This document shows positions 1 to 9,512 of a stretch of DNA of 44,804 bases, piece by piece. Position numbers and translations under genes: made by a program. Source of the DNA: CAZOVB01 sp046541415 (GTDB lineage Bacteria > Planctomycetota > Phycisphaerae > SM23-33). The first letter of the stretch is position 1, and every line of letters starts with the position of its first letter. The notes beneath the pieces are model-generated. The model searched no databases. It was not told the DNA's origin and saw only the letters and a list, made by a program, of their open reading frames with translations. The DNA is taken from assembly GCA_046541415.1 (NCBI GenBank), contig JBKHDI010000023.1, forward strand, positions 1-44,804, given 5' to 3'.

Positions 1-50
1 GGGCCCGGGCACCGGTGGGAGGGAACACGAAGACTTGGCTTCGCCGAGAG

Positions 51-66
51 CAGGAGAGCAGGAGAG
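51..66. repeat. Tandem 8-mer CAGGAGAG x2
   Basis: Two perfect head-to-tail copies of CAGGAGAG lie in the purine-rich lead-in. No function can be assigned. Confidence 0.6.
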
Positions 67-138
67 CGGAAAAGAGGGAATTGGTGAAATGTATGGGTGG
101 GGGGCCCGACTGAGGTGGTGGAAGTGGGTTGCATCGGC

Positions 139-162
139 TGATTGGTTGATTGGTTGATTGGC
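139..162. repeat. Tandem 8-mer TGATTGGY x3
   Basis: Three head-to-tail copies of TGATTGGT, the last ending in C, lie about 370 bases upstream of the first PspA gene. This could be a slippage-prone microsatellite or an array of short protein-binding sites; nothing here decides between them. Confidence 0.6.
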
Positions 163-530
163 GGGTGCGAGTGCAGGGCAGGTGCTCTGCCGGATGCGAT
201 GAGGCCTGGCTGGGGGTCGGGCCGTCGCGGTTATCCCGGAGGCCATGGGCGTCGGGAGCCTGAGAAAAGGAGAGACGATGGGACCTTGGGTTATGCAGCG
301 TGAGGCGGCTGGGGCGGATCTGTCGGCTGTCGTGGCTGATGGGTTGGGGCAGCGGCGGGGCGTTTTCATCGCGCAATATTCGGGGGGATTTCCGGAGAGG
401 CCCTGCTGTCGGCGGGGAGTAATCGGGACATGGGCGGGAGCGATTTCCTCGGATAGTTGGTTTCGTATTTCTGCAGATTCAAGTATGATCCGTGGGCCAT
501 TTTCTCAATCCTTCTAGGAGCGGCGGCAGG

Positions 531-1226
531 ATGGGGTCGATTCTGGGACATATCAACCGGGTTCTGAAGTCCAACGTGCGTTGGCTGATCGACAAGGCCG
601 GGGGTCCGGTCGTGGAGTGCGAGCACCGGATCGGGCAGATCGAGCAGGCGATCGAAGCCGGGCGGGCTGCGGCGTCGAACTACGCGGCGACGTACCACCG
701 CCTGGAGCGGAAGTCGCAGCAATACCGCCAGAGTCAAGATCGGCTGCTGGCCGAGGCGCGTGAGGCGCTTTGCGAGGGGCAGGAAGACCGGGCCCGGAAG
801 CTGGTTGTCAGGAAGGTGGAGTTGGAAGAGCGTATTGCTTCGTTGCAGCCGGGCATTCATCGCGGCCAGGAGGCGTATGAGCGTTTGTGCAGGTCGCTGG
901 GTGACCTGCAGAACCAGTTGATTCAGGCCCAGACTCGCCTGGCGGAGTTGAAGGATCGCAAGACGGCCGCGGAGGCGGAGATCGAATTCGACCGGGCTTT
1001 GGTCGGCAAGTCGTCTGGCGGGTTGGGCGAGGCCCTGGAGCCGTTGGAGGAGCAGGTCGAATCGGCCGAGTCCGAGGCTGAGGTCCGTCGGGACATGCGG
1101 GACGAAGAGGGTCTGGACCGGGCGCTGCGTCTGCAGAGCCGGGAGATGCAGGTCGAGGCGGAGCTGGAGTCGCTGCGTGACAGGCTTGACGGCGAACCCC
1201 GGTGGCGGGAGGTGGAAGATGATTGA
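531..1226 (+). CDS. PspA/IM30 (ESCRT-III-like) family protein
   Basis: A 231-residue, almost entirely helical, charged protein. An N-terminal amphipathic segment (about 1-20, MGSILGHINRVLKSNVRWLI) is followed by long coiled-coil helices with the PspA/IM30 pattern, including RIGQIEQAIEAGRAAASNY near residue 38 and a second long helix around 95-155. PspA proteins are known to bind the inner face of stressed membranes and assemble into ESCRT-III-like scaffolds; I infer that role here. ATG 531 is chosen because AGGAG lies at 516-520 and the family fold begins there; an in-frame ATG at 492 would add 13 unlikely residues. It overlaps the next gene by 8 bases and heads a five-gene operon that ends with a second PspA-like gene, so the two may co-assemble. 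Confidence 0.85.
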   Translation: MGSILGHINRVLKSNVRWLIDKAGGPVVECEHRIGQIEQAIEAGRAAASNYAATYHRLERKSQQYRQSQDRLLAEAREALCEGQEDRARKLVVRKVELEERIASLQPGIHRGQEAYERLCRSLGDLQNQLIQAQTRLAELKDRKTAAEAEIEFDRALVGKSSGGLGEALEPLEEQVESAESEAEVRRDMRDEEGLDRALRLQSREMQVEAELESLRDRLDGEPRWREVEDD

Positions 1227-1878
1227 GTTTTTCAGCTTTGCGTTCTCGGCCTCTGTGGCGTTGTTTTCGATCCTGACGGTGGTGCTGCTGATTTACTGGT
1301 CGGTGGTCGTGCTGGGGCTTGCGGGGACGGACCTGTTCGACATCGACCTGGACGTGGACGTGGATGTCGATGGGGAGGTGGATGCGACGGAGATTTCGTC
1401 TGTCGGCGGGCCGATGGAGGCGATGCTGACGTTCTTCTACGTCGGTCAGGTGCCGGTGATGATTTTGCTGAGCATTCTGATTTTCAGCAGCTGGATCGGG
1501 GCGATGCTGCTGAATTACGAGTACAACCACCCGGCCGACGATTTGCGGATGGGTCTGCTGCTGGCGGCTGCGTCGCTGGGCATCGGCCTGGCGGCGGTGA
1601 AGGTGGTGGGCTGGCCTCTGGGGAGGCTGTTTTCGGTTCTGAACGACGAGCACGGCGCGCGGAATCTGAAGTTGACGGGGCGGATGTGCAGCGTGCTGAG
1701 TACGGTGACGTCGGAACGGATGGGCCAGGCGGAGATTCGCGCCGGTGGCGCTCCGATCGTGATATCCGTGCTGAGCGAAGGGGAGGTGGCCTTTCATCGC
1801 GGGGATGAGGCGTTGGTGTTCGATCATGACAAGAACAGGAACGTGTACCTGATAGCACCTGTAGAATTGGAGAGATAG
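1219..1878 (+). CDS. YqiJ-like OB-fold inner-membrane protein
   Basis: A 219-residue membrane protein. Helix 1 is about residues 5-35. It is followed by a strikingly acidic stretch of alternating Asp and hydrophobic residues (about 37-55), then two further membrane segments (about 68-98 and 112-135) and a C-terminal soluble beta-rich domain (about 148-219) of the OB-fold type. This matches the YqiJ/NfeD-like partners of flotillins; in Escherichia coli yqiJ lies directly before the flotillin gene yqiK, as here. The partner is thought to help organise flotillin assemblies in the membrane. ATG 1219 follows a GGAGGTGG ribosome binding site and overlaps the upstream PspA stop, so translation is probably coupled. 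The flotillin gene starts 3 bases after its stop. Confidence 0.82.
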   Translation: MIEFFSFAFSASVALFSILTVVLLIYWSVVVLGLAGTDLFDIDLDVDVDVDGEVDATEISSVGGPMEAMLTFFYVGQVPVMILLSILIFSSWIGAMLLNYEYNHPADDLRMGLLLAAASLGIGLAAVKVVGWPLGRLFSVLNDEHGARNLKLTGRMCSVLSTVTSERMGQAEIRAGGAPIVISVLSEGEVAFHRGDEALVFDHDKNRNVYLIAPVELER

Positions 1879-1881
1879 AAG

Positions 1882-3876
1882 ATGAACGTGTTAGCAGCGC
1901 CGGTGCAGACCGGAGTGATCATTGCGGGCATCGCCTTCGGCGTGCTGGTGCTCCTGGCGATTTACGTCGCCATCAAGTGTTTCCACAAGGTCTCCCAGGG
2001 CGAAACGTTGATCCGCAACGGCATGGGGGGCTCGAAGGTGACGTTTTCGGGGATGGTGGTCTGGCCGGTGATTCACCGGGCCGAGTACATGGACATCTCG
2101 GTCAAGCGGATCAGCATCATGCGGCGTGGGGATACGGGCCTGGTCTGTCACGACAACATCCGGGCCGATATTGAAGTGTCGTTTTTTGTTCGCGTCAACA
2201 ATACCTCCGAGGACGTCATGTCTGTCGCCCAGGCCCTTGGCTGCAAGCGGGCCAGCGATGAGAACTCGCTGCACGACCTGTTCGACTCGAAGTTTTCCGA
2301 GGCGCTCAAGACGGTAGGCAAGCGGTTCGAGTTCATTGAACTTTATACCGGGCGGGACAAGTTCAAGGAGGAGATCCTGCAGGTCATCGGTCGCGACCTG
2401 AACGGGTACGTCCTGGAAGACGCGGCGATCGACTATCTCGAGCAGACCGACAAGAAGCTGCTGAACCCGGACAATATCCTCGATGCCGAGGGCATCAAGA
2501 AGATCACGGTCATCACGGCCAAGGAGTTCGAGTTCGCCAACGCCCGGGAACGTGAGAAAGACAAGACGATCACGCAGCAGAACGTCGAGGCCCAGGAGGC
2601 GATCCTGGAGCTGAACAAGCAACTGGCCGAGGCCGAGGCAAAGCAGAAGCGGGAGATCGCGACGATCCAGGCCCGCGAGACGGCCGAGACCAAGAGCGTC
2701 GAGGCCCAGGAAAGCGAGCGGCAGGAGAAGGCGCGGATCGCGGCCGAAGAGCAGATCCAGGTTGCCGACGAGAACAAGCAGCGGCAGATTATCGTCGCTG
2801 CCCGGGCCAAGGAGCGGACGGACAAGGTCGAGACCGAGCGTGTCGAGAAGGACCGCGAGCTGGAACACGTCGAACGGACGCGCGTGGTGAGCCTGGCGGA
2901 CCTGGACAAGGACAAGGCCGTCGAGGGCCAGAAGCGCGAACTGCAATCGGTGATCCGCGACCGCGTCGAGGCGGAGAAAGCGGTCGTCGCCGAGGAAGAG
3001 AACATCAAGAACACGCGTGAGTTCGCCACGGCGGATCGTAGCAAGCGTGTGAAGATCACCAAGGCTGAGGAAGAAGCCGAGCAGGCCCTGGTCAAGGACA
3101 TCAAGGAAGCCGAGGCGGCCAAGCGTGCGGCCGAGCAGTACGCCGAGAAGAAGCTCATCGACGCCGACGCCGAGCAGAAGGCGGCGGACAAGAACGCCGC
3201 GGCGATCAAGACGATGGCCGAGGCGCACGTGAAGGAACGTGCGGTCGACGGCGTGGCCGAGGCGCAGGTGATGGAAGCCAAGGCGTCTGCGACTCGCAAG
3301 CAGGGCGAGGCCGAGGCGGACGTGATGAAGCTGAAGTACACGGCCGAGGCGGAGGGCATTACCGAGAAGGCCGATGCGATGAAGAAGTTCCACGAGGCCG
3401 GCCAGAGCCACGAGGAGTTCAAGCTGGCCCTGGACAAGGACCTGCAGGTGGAGATGGCCGAGATCGAGGCCCGCAAGAAGATCGCCGCCGAGCAGGCGGG
3501 CCTGGTCCGCGAGGGTCTCAAGCAGTCGAAGATCGACATCATCGGCGGGGAGAACCGCTTCTTCGAGCGTCTGGTCAACTCGGTGACGCTGGGCAAGCAG
3601 TTCGACCGCGTGCTGGATCACTCCGATACGCTCTCGGAGCTGCGAGACGCGTTTATCGGCGGCAACGGCCAACAGGCGGCCCAGAAGCTCAAGGACTACA
3701 TCGCCAAGTTCGATCTGTCCAGCGAGGACGTGAAGAACCTGACGATCTCGACGCTGATGATCAAGCTGATCGGCATGAGCGACGGGCGCGAGAAGAACAC
3801 GCTCCAGAAGCTCTTCGGGACCGTCAGGGACATGGGAATGGGCAACCGCCCGGTCAGCGAGCTGGGCCTGGAGTAA
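1882..3876 (+). CDS. yqiK: Flotillin-like SPFH/Band 7 protein (YqiK family)
   Basis: A 664-residue flotillin. An N-terminal membrane anchor (about 10-32) precedes the SPFH/Band 7 domain (about 35-215). A very long Glu/Lys/Ala-rich coiled coil follows (about 215-540), with the repeated A-E-A and K-A-E motifs typical of flotillins, and then a C-terminal helical domain (about 550-664, containing LRDAFIGGNGQQA). Flotillins form oligomeric membrane scaffolds tied to lipid microdomains and envelope stress. Position directly after a YqiJ-like gene supports assignment to the YqiK branch rather than the FloT branch. The start is fixed by the 3-base gap and the GGAGAG ribosome binding site at the end of the preceding gene. 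A strong hairpin separates it from the AAA+ gene downstream. Confidence 0.92.
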   Translation: MNVLAAPVQTGVIIAGIAFGVLVLLAIYVAIKCFHKVSQGETLIRNGMGGSKVTFSGMVVWPVIHRAEYMDISVKRISIMRRGDTGLVCHDNIRADIEVSFFVRVNNTSEDVMSVAQALGCKRASDENSLHDLFDSKFSEALKTVGKRFEFIELYTGRDKFKEEILQVIGRDLNGYVLEDAAIDYLEQTDKKLLNPDNILDAEGIKKITVITAKEFEFANAREREKDKTITQQNVEAQEAILELNKQLAEAEAKQKREIATIQARETAETKSVEAQESERQEKARIAAEEQIQVADENKQRQIIVAARAKERTDKVETERVEKDRELEHVERTRVVSLADLDKDKAVEGQKRELQSVIRDRVEAEKAVVAEEENIKNTREFATADRSKRVKITKAEEEAEQALVKDIKEAEAAKRAAEQYAEKKLIDADAEQKAADKNAAAIKTMAEAHVKERAVDGVAEAQVMEAKASATRKQGEAEADVMKLKYTAEAEGITEKADAMKKFHEAGQSHEEFKLALDKDLQVEMAEIEARKKIAAEQAGLVREGLKQSKIDIIGGENRFFERLVNSVTLGKQFDRVLDHSDTLSELRDAFIGGNGQQAAQKLKDYIAKFDLSSEDVKNLTISTLMIKLIGMSDGREKNTLQKLFGTVRDMGMGNRPVSELGLE

Positions 3877-3932
3877 GTCGGCCGGCTAGCGCGGATCAGA
3901 CCTGATTTTCCACATCGAGGCAGCAATGTCTT

Positions 3933-3963
3933 CCCGGCGGGTCGGCCGGATCGACCCGCCGGG
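3933..3963 (+). other. Perfect 12-bp intercistronic hairpin
   Basis: The arms CCCGGCGGGTCG (3933-3944) and CGACCCGCCGGG (3952-3963) are perfectly complementary, with a 7-base loop. The hairpin lies in the only sizeable gap of the operon, 20 bases before the AAA+ start codon. No U-tract follows, so it is more likely an mRNA-stability or partial-attenuation element than a strict intrinsic terminator. Confidence 0.65.
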
Positions 3964-3983
3964 GAGAATCCCACGAGGGCCCT

Positions 3984-6900
3984 ATGTCCGAAGAACAAGC
4001 ACAGCAAGTCCAGCAGCGTCCGGGCGACGGGCAGGAACCCGCCGAAGGGCGGGCCTCCGCACAGTTGGCCGGCGGGACGTACGAGATCCTGCGAAACCGC
4101 CTCCAGGCCCACGCGTCCGAACTGCGAAAGAGGCTGGATACACTCAACGCCGAGCGCAAGGACGTCTTCGGCGCCATTGACTTCCAGCTGCTCGGCTCGC
4201 AGCGCATCCTGACCGACAACAACTGCGTGCCGCGGGACATGGTCGCCCTGGGCGACCGCCTGCTGTTCGGCTACAACGTGTTCATCGGGCTGCGGACCGA
4301 GACGCGGCTGGACGATGTCTTCGCCGTCTACCAGATCGGCGAGGAGAAGATCGTCCGGGAGGATCTGGGCATCCTGCAGGACGAGCGGTTCGTCAAGGAC
4401 TTCCAGAACCTCTACAAGTATTATCGCGAGACGCGTTTCGCGAAGTTCGCGCGGATCGGGCCGAACCTGTTCATGGTCTTCCGGGTGGGCAAGAGCCCCA
4501 CGGACGTCAAGACCTTCAAGTGGGTCGCCGCCCCGGACGGCAGCCTGCAGTACATCGACAATCGCAGCGACCACGAGTACCGCTTCCCGCCGCAGCACCA
4601 GTTCGAGTGGAAGCACGTGACGCTCGACATGCACCGGACCGGGCGTCACCCGCATATCAGCATCGAGGACCGCGTCTTCGTCGAGACCGTCGGCGGGGAC
4701 CTGACGATCAAGATCGAGGACAACACCGAGACGGGGGAGGGCATCTACTCCGAACCGGTGGACAACCCCGACCAGACGCTCGACGACGCCGACATCTCCT
4801 ACGCCTGCGTGGGCAACGTGATCCTCCTGCGGGTCAAACCCTACCAGGAACAGCAGCATCGCTATTATGTCTACAACGAGAAGGTCCAGGAAGCCATGCG
4901 GATCGACGCGATAGCCGAGTCTTGCGTGCTGCTGCCGGAAGACCACGGCCTGATCTTCCCCAAGGGCTACTACCTGCAGACCGGCGAGAAGAAGCTCTTC
5001 GAACTGGACACCAGCGACCTGCTGTTCGAGAAGCGCCTGGCTGCGCCCAACGGCGAGGATTACCTCTACATCTTCTTCAACCGCGAGACCGGCACGTACG
5101 TGCTGCTGTCGTACAACATCATCGAGCAGCAGGTCGCCACCCCGACGGTCTGCCACGGGTACTGCTTCTTCCATGACGGGCAGCTGATCTACTTCCGGGC
5201 CGACTCCGAACCACAGAAGACCCATGCCCTGCAGATCTGGCAGACGCCATACTGCGACCCGGACTACAAGGCCCCCGTCCAGACCGACTCGTTTTTGTAC
5301 AAGGTGGGCAATCGCGAGCTGGTTCGCTGCATGGCCGAGTGCAACGAACTGCTGGGCCTGCTGGGCAAGGAGGAACGCTACGCCAACCTCTATGTCGACC
5401 TGGCCAAGCGCAGCGGCGACCTGCTGGACACGTTCTTCTGGATCAACGACGAAAAGGCGGGCAACCTGGGCCAGCCGCTGGAACAGATCCGCCAGGCCGC
5501 CCAGGCCGCCATCGAAGAGTTCGAGAAAGTCGTCCGCGCCCGCCAGAACACCGCCAGGCGCACCGGGGAGGTGGTCTCCGCTGTCGAGAAGCTCCAGGAA
5601 GAGATCAGCCTGGCCAGCCTGGACAACATCGACACCTTCGTGCAACTGCTGGGCCGGCTGCGGTCGATCCGCGGGGAGATCATCTCCCTGGGCGAGCTTC
5701 GCTACGTCGACGAGCAGCGCGTCGAGCAGCTCGAAGAAACGGTCGTCGAGGCGACCGAGAATCTCTCGGGCCAATGCGTCCAGTTCCTGCTGCGCCCCGA
5801 CGCGCTGGACGCTTACTGCCAGCGGGTGGCCCAGCAGGCCGAGCAGGTCGAGCAGCAGGATACGGTCGTCCAGGCCCGCAAGCTCCAGGAGCAGGTCGCC
5901 CAGACCGGCGACGACCTGGAGATGCTCACCGAGATCGTCTCGAACCTCAAGATCGAGGACGCCACGCAGACCACGCGGATCATCGACTCGATCTCGCTGG
6001 TCTACTCCGAGCTGAACCGCGTTCGCAGCGCCGTCAAGAACCGCATCCAGCACCTGGCCGGGATCGAGGGCAAGGCGGAGTTCGCCTCGCAGATGAAGCT
6101 GATCGACCAGTCTGCAGCCAACTTCCTGGACCTCTGCGACACGCCGGAATCCTGCGACGATTACCTCGGGCGGGTCATGGCCCAGCTGGAGTCGCTGGAG
6201 AGCCGCTTCGCCGACTTCGAGGAGTTCATCGTCCGCCTGGCCGAGAAACGCGAGGAGCTCTACAACGGCTTCGAGTCTCGCAAGGTCCAGCTGGTCGAGG
6301 CGCGGAACCGGCGGGCGTCGGCCCTGGCCGAGGCGGGCAAGCGGGTGCTGAAAGGCATAGCCAATCGCGTCGAACAGCTCGAATCGATCAACGAGATCAA
6401 CGCCTACTTCGCCGGCGACATGATGATCGAGCGGATCCGCGAGACCATCCGCCAGCTGGAACAGATCGGCGACACCGTCAAGGCCGAGGACATCCGCAGC
6501 CAGCTCAAGGCGATCCAGCAGGATTCGGTCCGCCAGCTCAAAGACCGCAAGGGCTTGTACGAGGACGGCGAGAACGTCATCCGCCTCGGCGAGCACCGCT
6601 TCGCGGTCAACCGCCAGAACCTGGAGCTGACGATGCTCCAGCGGGACGGGCGAATGTTCTATCACCTGACCGGCACGGGCTTCTTTCATCCGGTATCCGA
6701 ACCGGAAATCCAGCAGATGCAGGACGTCTGGAACATGGAGGTGCTCAGCGAGTCGCCCGAGATCTACCGCTCGGAGTACCTGGCCTGGCAGATGCTCGAA
6801 CAACTCAAGGCCCAGGGCGATGGGCAGCTGGAGGCGGCCTCCCTGGCCCCGCTGGAAGAGTTGATCCCGAAGGTTTCGGCCTTTATGGCCCCGCGGTACG

Positions 6901-9482
6901 CAGAGGGGTACGTCAAGGGCGTCCACGACCACGACGCGGCCAAGATCCTCCAGGCGCTGATCGGCCTGGAGGCGACGGTCGGGCTGCTGCGCTTCGGGAC
7001 CCAGGCCCGCGCCCTGGCCCGCGTGTTCTGGATGCTCGTCGGCGGCGAGGACAAGGCCGTCGCCCTGGCCGCGCAGATCGCAGGCATCGGCCGGGCGCGG
7101 AGACTTTTTACCGCAGCCAGGCCCGAAAGGCCCTACGTGGCCCGCCTGGTCGGGCTGATCGACGAATTCGTCCAGGCCAACAGCGAACTGTTCGAAGCAC
7201 GGTGGGTCGCAGCGGCCGCCGAGTATCTCTTCGAAGAAATCGCCGCGGGAGGCAAGATGATCGCCTCGACTGCAGCGCTGGATCTGATCGACAGTTTCCA
7301 GAGCCACCTGGCAGACCACCAGGCGACCGAGGACTTCGAGCAGGGCCTCCGCACATTCGCCGATCAGCCCCTGTTGCGGTTCTGCATCAGCCGCGACTGG
7401 CTGCGTTCGTACCTGACGGAAGTCGAAGACGAGACCCAGGCCGAGTATGCCGACGAGGCCGCCGCCCTGCTGGCCGATAACGCCGACAACCGCCAGGGCG
7501 TCCACGCCGAGATCACCCGCACCCTCGAAGGCCTGGCCGGGTCGCACCGGAAGATCCGGCAGGGCACCTGCCAACTGAACTACTGTCACCTGGCCGCCGA
7601 CCTGGCCGAGCACAACCAGCAGGTCGCCCCGCGTTTCCAGGCCTGGCAGCAGCTGCGCAAGAGCTGTCTCGAACGCTTCGCCGACAACCTGCGCCTGGAC
7701 GAATTCCGCCCGCGCGTCCTGACGACGTTCGTCCGCAACAAGTTGATCGATCGCGTCTACCTGCCCCTGCTGGGCGACAACCTGGCCAAGCAGATCGGCA
7801 CTTCCGGTGCGTCCAAGCGGACCGACCGCCAGGGCCTGCTGCTGCTGATCAGCCCGCCGGGGTACGGCAAGACGACGCTGATGGAATACATCGCCAACCG
7901 CCTGGGGCTGATCTTCATGAAGATCAACGGACCCGCCCTGGGCCACCAGGTCACTTCGCTGGACCCGGCCGAGGCGACCAACGCCGCCGCCCGCGAGGAG
8001 GTCGAGAAGCTCAACCTCGCCCTGGAGATGGGCGACAACGTGATGATCTACGTCGACGACATCCAGCACTGCAACCCGGAGCTGCTGCAGAAGTTCATCA
8101 GCCTCTGCGACGCCCAGCGGCGGATGGAAGGCGTCTTCGCGGGCAAGACGCGGACGTACGACCTGCGCGGCAAACGCGTCTGCGTGGTCATGGCGGGCAA
8201 CCCGTATACCGAGAGCGGCGAGAAGTTCCGCATCCCGGACATGCTGGCCAACCGGGCCGATACCTACAACATCGGCGACATCGTCGGCGATACCTACGAC
8301 GAGTTCGTTGCCAGCTACGTCGAGAACTGCCTGACCAGCAACCCGGTGCTCTCGACGCTGGCCAACCGCAGCCAGGACGATGTCTACGCCGTGATGCAAC
8401 TGGCCGAGACAGACAGCCGGGAGGGCATCGAGTTCGAGGGCAACTACAGCCCCGACGAGATCAACGACTTCGTCGCGGCGATGAAGAAGCTCTACGTCGT
8501 CCGCGACGTGGTGCTGAAGGTCAACCAGCAGTACATCGCCTCGGCTGCCCAGTCCGACGCCTATCGCAACGAGCCGCCGTTCCTGCTCCAGGGCTCGTAC
8601 CGGAACATGAACCGCATAGCCGCCCGCGTCCTGCCGGTGATGAACGACCAGGAGCTCTGGACGCTGATCCACTCGACCTACCAGCAGGACGCCCAGACGC
8701 TGACCAGCGGGACCGAGGCGAACATGCTGAAGTTTATGGAGCTGATCGGGCGGCTGGATGAGAAGCAACGGGCCCGCTGGGACGAGATCCGCCGGACTTA
8801 CCGGCAGAACCGCATCCTGGGCGACTCGGATGACAAGCTCGACCAGGCGGTCCGCCAGCTGGGCGTCTTCGGCGGCAACCTCGAAGCGATTCGCGAGGCC
8901 ATCCGCGACGGCGTGGGACAACTGGCGGCAGAAAGGGCATCCGAGGCGGAGCAGGGGCCGGCCGAGCAGCTCGCCCAGGCCGTCGGCGCCAACTTCAGCC
9001 AGGTCGGCCGGCAACTCGATGCGATCCGCCAGGTCCTGGAAACTGCCGCCGACCGCACCGACCCCGGCGGTTCGATCCGCCAGGATCTCCAGCAGGCGGT
9101 CTCGACCGTCGAGCAGCGACTCGGGCAGGTCGTCCAGCTGCTTTCGCAGCAGAACGACGGCCGCGCCGACGCCCTGGCTGAATCGATCCAGAAGAAGGCA
9201 GATACCCTGACTTCGGTTCTGGAAGAGCAGTTCCGGACGATGGAAGTCTGGCTGCGCCCGGTGGCCCGCTCGGAGAAGGGGCGCGTGGAGTATGTCCAGG
9301 ACCTGATCGACCGCTTCCAGGAGATGATCGACGGCTACAGCCACCTCGTCGAGGTCCTCCAGGCCAACGCCGCCGCCAACGACGAGATGCACACGCTGCC
9401 CGAGAAGTCACGCGACCAGGCTGCGGGGCGAAAGAAACAGGACGCAGCGGCCGAGAGAAAACCGCCGAAGAAGAAAAGCTAG
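3984..9482 (+). CDS. Giant AAA+ ATPase, DUF3686/'DNA repair ATPase' type
   Basis: An 1832-residue protein. The N-terminal 640 residues or so look like the beta-rich DUF3686-type region seen in proteins annotated as 'DNA repair ATPase'. Long helical and coiled-coil stretches follow (about 480-900 and onward), with a single AAA+ module near 1270-1530. It has a Walker A motif PPGYGKTT (K1296), a Walker B motif IYVDDIQH (D1358, D1359), a sensor-1 Asn in VVMAGNPY and an arginine-finger candidate in IPDMLANRAD. The C-terminal 350 residues are again coiled coil and end in a basic tail. The 'DNA repair' label has little experimental basis that I know of. Encoded between a flotillin and a PspA-like protein, this copy more plausibly remodels membrane-associated assemblies; that is inference. 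ATG 3984 follows GAGGG at 3974-3978. The opposite strand is also open for nearly the whole length, a codon-bias shadow. Confidence 0.85.
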   Translation: MSEEQAQQVQQRPGDGQEPAEGRASAQLAGGTYEILRNRLQAHASELRKRLDTLNAERKDVFGAIDFQLLGSQRILTDNNCVPRDMVALGDRLLFGYNVFIGLRTETRLDDVFAVYQIGEEKIVREDLGILQDERFVKDFQNLYKYYRETRFAKFARIGPNLFMVFRVGKSPTDVKTFKWVAAPDGSLQYIDNRSDHEYRFPPQHQFEWKHVTLDMHRTGRHPHISIEDRVFVETVGGDLTIKIEDNTETGEGIYSEPVDNPDQTLDDADISYACVGNVILLRVKPYQEQQHRYYVYNEKVQEAMRIDAIAESCVLLPEDHGLIFPKGYYLQTGEKKLFELDTSDLLFEKRLAAPNGEDYLYIFFNRETGTYVLLSYNIIEQQVATPTVCHGYCFFHDGQLIYFRADSEPQKTHALQIWQTPYCDPDYKAPVQTDSFLYKVGNRELVRCMAECNELLGLLGKEERYANLYVDLAKRSGDLLDTFFWINDEKAGNLGQPLEQIRQAAQAAIEEFEKVVRARQNTARRTGEVVSAVEKLQEEISLASLDNIDTFVQLLGRLRSIRGEIISLGELRYVDEQRVEQLEETVVEATENLSGQCVQFLLRPDALDAYCQRVAQQAEQVEQQDTVVQARKLQEQVAQTGDDLEMLTEIVSNLKIEDATQTTRIIDSISLVYSELNRVRSAVKNRIQHLAGIEGKAEFASQMKLIDQSAANFLDLCDTPESCDDYLGRVMAQLESLESRFADFEEFIVRLAEKREELYNGFESRKVQLVEARNRRASALAEAGKRVLKGIANRVEQLESINEINAYFAGDMMIERIRETIRQLEQIGDTVKAEDIRSQLKAIQQDSVRQLKDRKGLYEDGENVIRLGEHRFAVNRQNLELTMLQRDGRMFYHLTGTGFFHPVSEPEIQQMQDVWNMEVLSESPEIYRSEYLAWQMLEQLKAQGDGQLEAASLAPLEELIPKVSAFMAPRYAEGYVKGVHDHDAAKILQALIGLEATVGLLRFGTQARALARVFWMLVGGEDKAVALAAQIAGIGRARRLFTAARPERPYVARLVGLIDEFVQANSELFEARWVAAAAEYLFEEIAAGGKMIASTAALDLIDSFQSHLADHQATEDFEQGLRTFADQPLLRFCISRDWLRSYLTEVEDETQAEYADEAAALLADNADNRQGVHAEITRTLEGLAGSHRKIRQGTCQLNYCHLAADLAEHNQQVAPRFQAWQQLRKSCLERFADNLRLDEFRPRVLTTFVRNKLIDRVYLPLLGDNLAKQIGTSGASKRTDRQGLLLLISPPGYGKTTLMEYIANRLGLIFMKINGPALGHQVTSLDPAEATNAAAREEVEKLNLALEMGDNVMIYVDDIQHCNPELLQKFISLCDAQRRMEGVFAGKTRTYDLRGKRVCVVMAGNPYTESGEKFRIPDMLANRADTYNIGDIVGDTYDEFVASYVENCLTSNPVLSTLANRSQDDVYAVMQLAETDSREGIEFEGNYSPDEINDFVAAMKKLYVVRDVVLKVNQQYIASAAQSDAYRNEPPFLLQGSYRNMNRIAARVLPVMNDQELWTLIHSTYQQDAQTLTSGTEANMLKFMELIGRLDEKQRARWDEIRRTYRQNRILGDSDDKLDQAVRQLGVFGGNLEAIREAIRDGVGQLAAERASEAEQGPAEQLAQAVGANFSQVGRQLDAIRQVLETAADRTDPGGSIRQDLQQAVSTVEQRLGQVVQLLSQQNDGRADALAESIQKKADTLTSVLEEQFRTMEVWLRPVARSEKGRVEYVQDLIDRFQEMIDGYSHLVEVLQANAAANDEMHTLPEKSRDQAAGRKKQDAAAERKPPKKKS

Positions 9483-9512
9483 CCTTCATCCACCCGCTCG
9501 GGGACCCAAGCC

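Larger units (their letters stand above)
1..530. other. Non-coding lead-in to the PspA-flotillin operon
   Basis: I see no convincing gene here. The stretch is purine-rich and holds two short tandem repeats (51-66 and 139-162) and a small hairpin around 34-49. A short reading frame from ATG 278 to 517 has a good ribosome binding site (AAAGGAG at 267-273) but its translation has no recognisable character. A good -10 box (TATGAT, 484-489) lies 41 bases upstream of the first gene, but no matching -35 is visible at normal spacing. Confidence 0.5.

Noticed and set aside
159..175. Possible sigma54 promoter upstream of the PspA gene
   Set aside because: The GG and GC elements are 11 bases apart instead of 10 and the site lacks the usual TTGC end. 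psp genes elsewhere use sigma54, but the evidence here is too weak.
245..517. Short open frame with a good ribosome binding site at ATG 278
   Set aside because: The translation lacks any family character or typical coding bias, and the frame ends just before the true first gene. Kept only as a note.
1891..3672. Antisense open frame opposite the flotillin
   Set aside because: Leu/Arg/Asp-rich low-complexity shadow with no motifs; the coding strand is unambiguous.
3696..9392. Open frame of 1898 codons antisense to the AAA+ gene
   Set aside because: The translation is repetitive Leu/Val/Gly/Asp-rich, a typical mirror of GC-biased codons on the other strand; the plus strand has a clear AAA+ protein.
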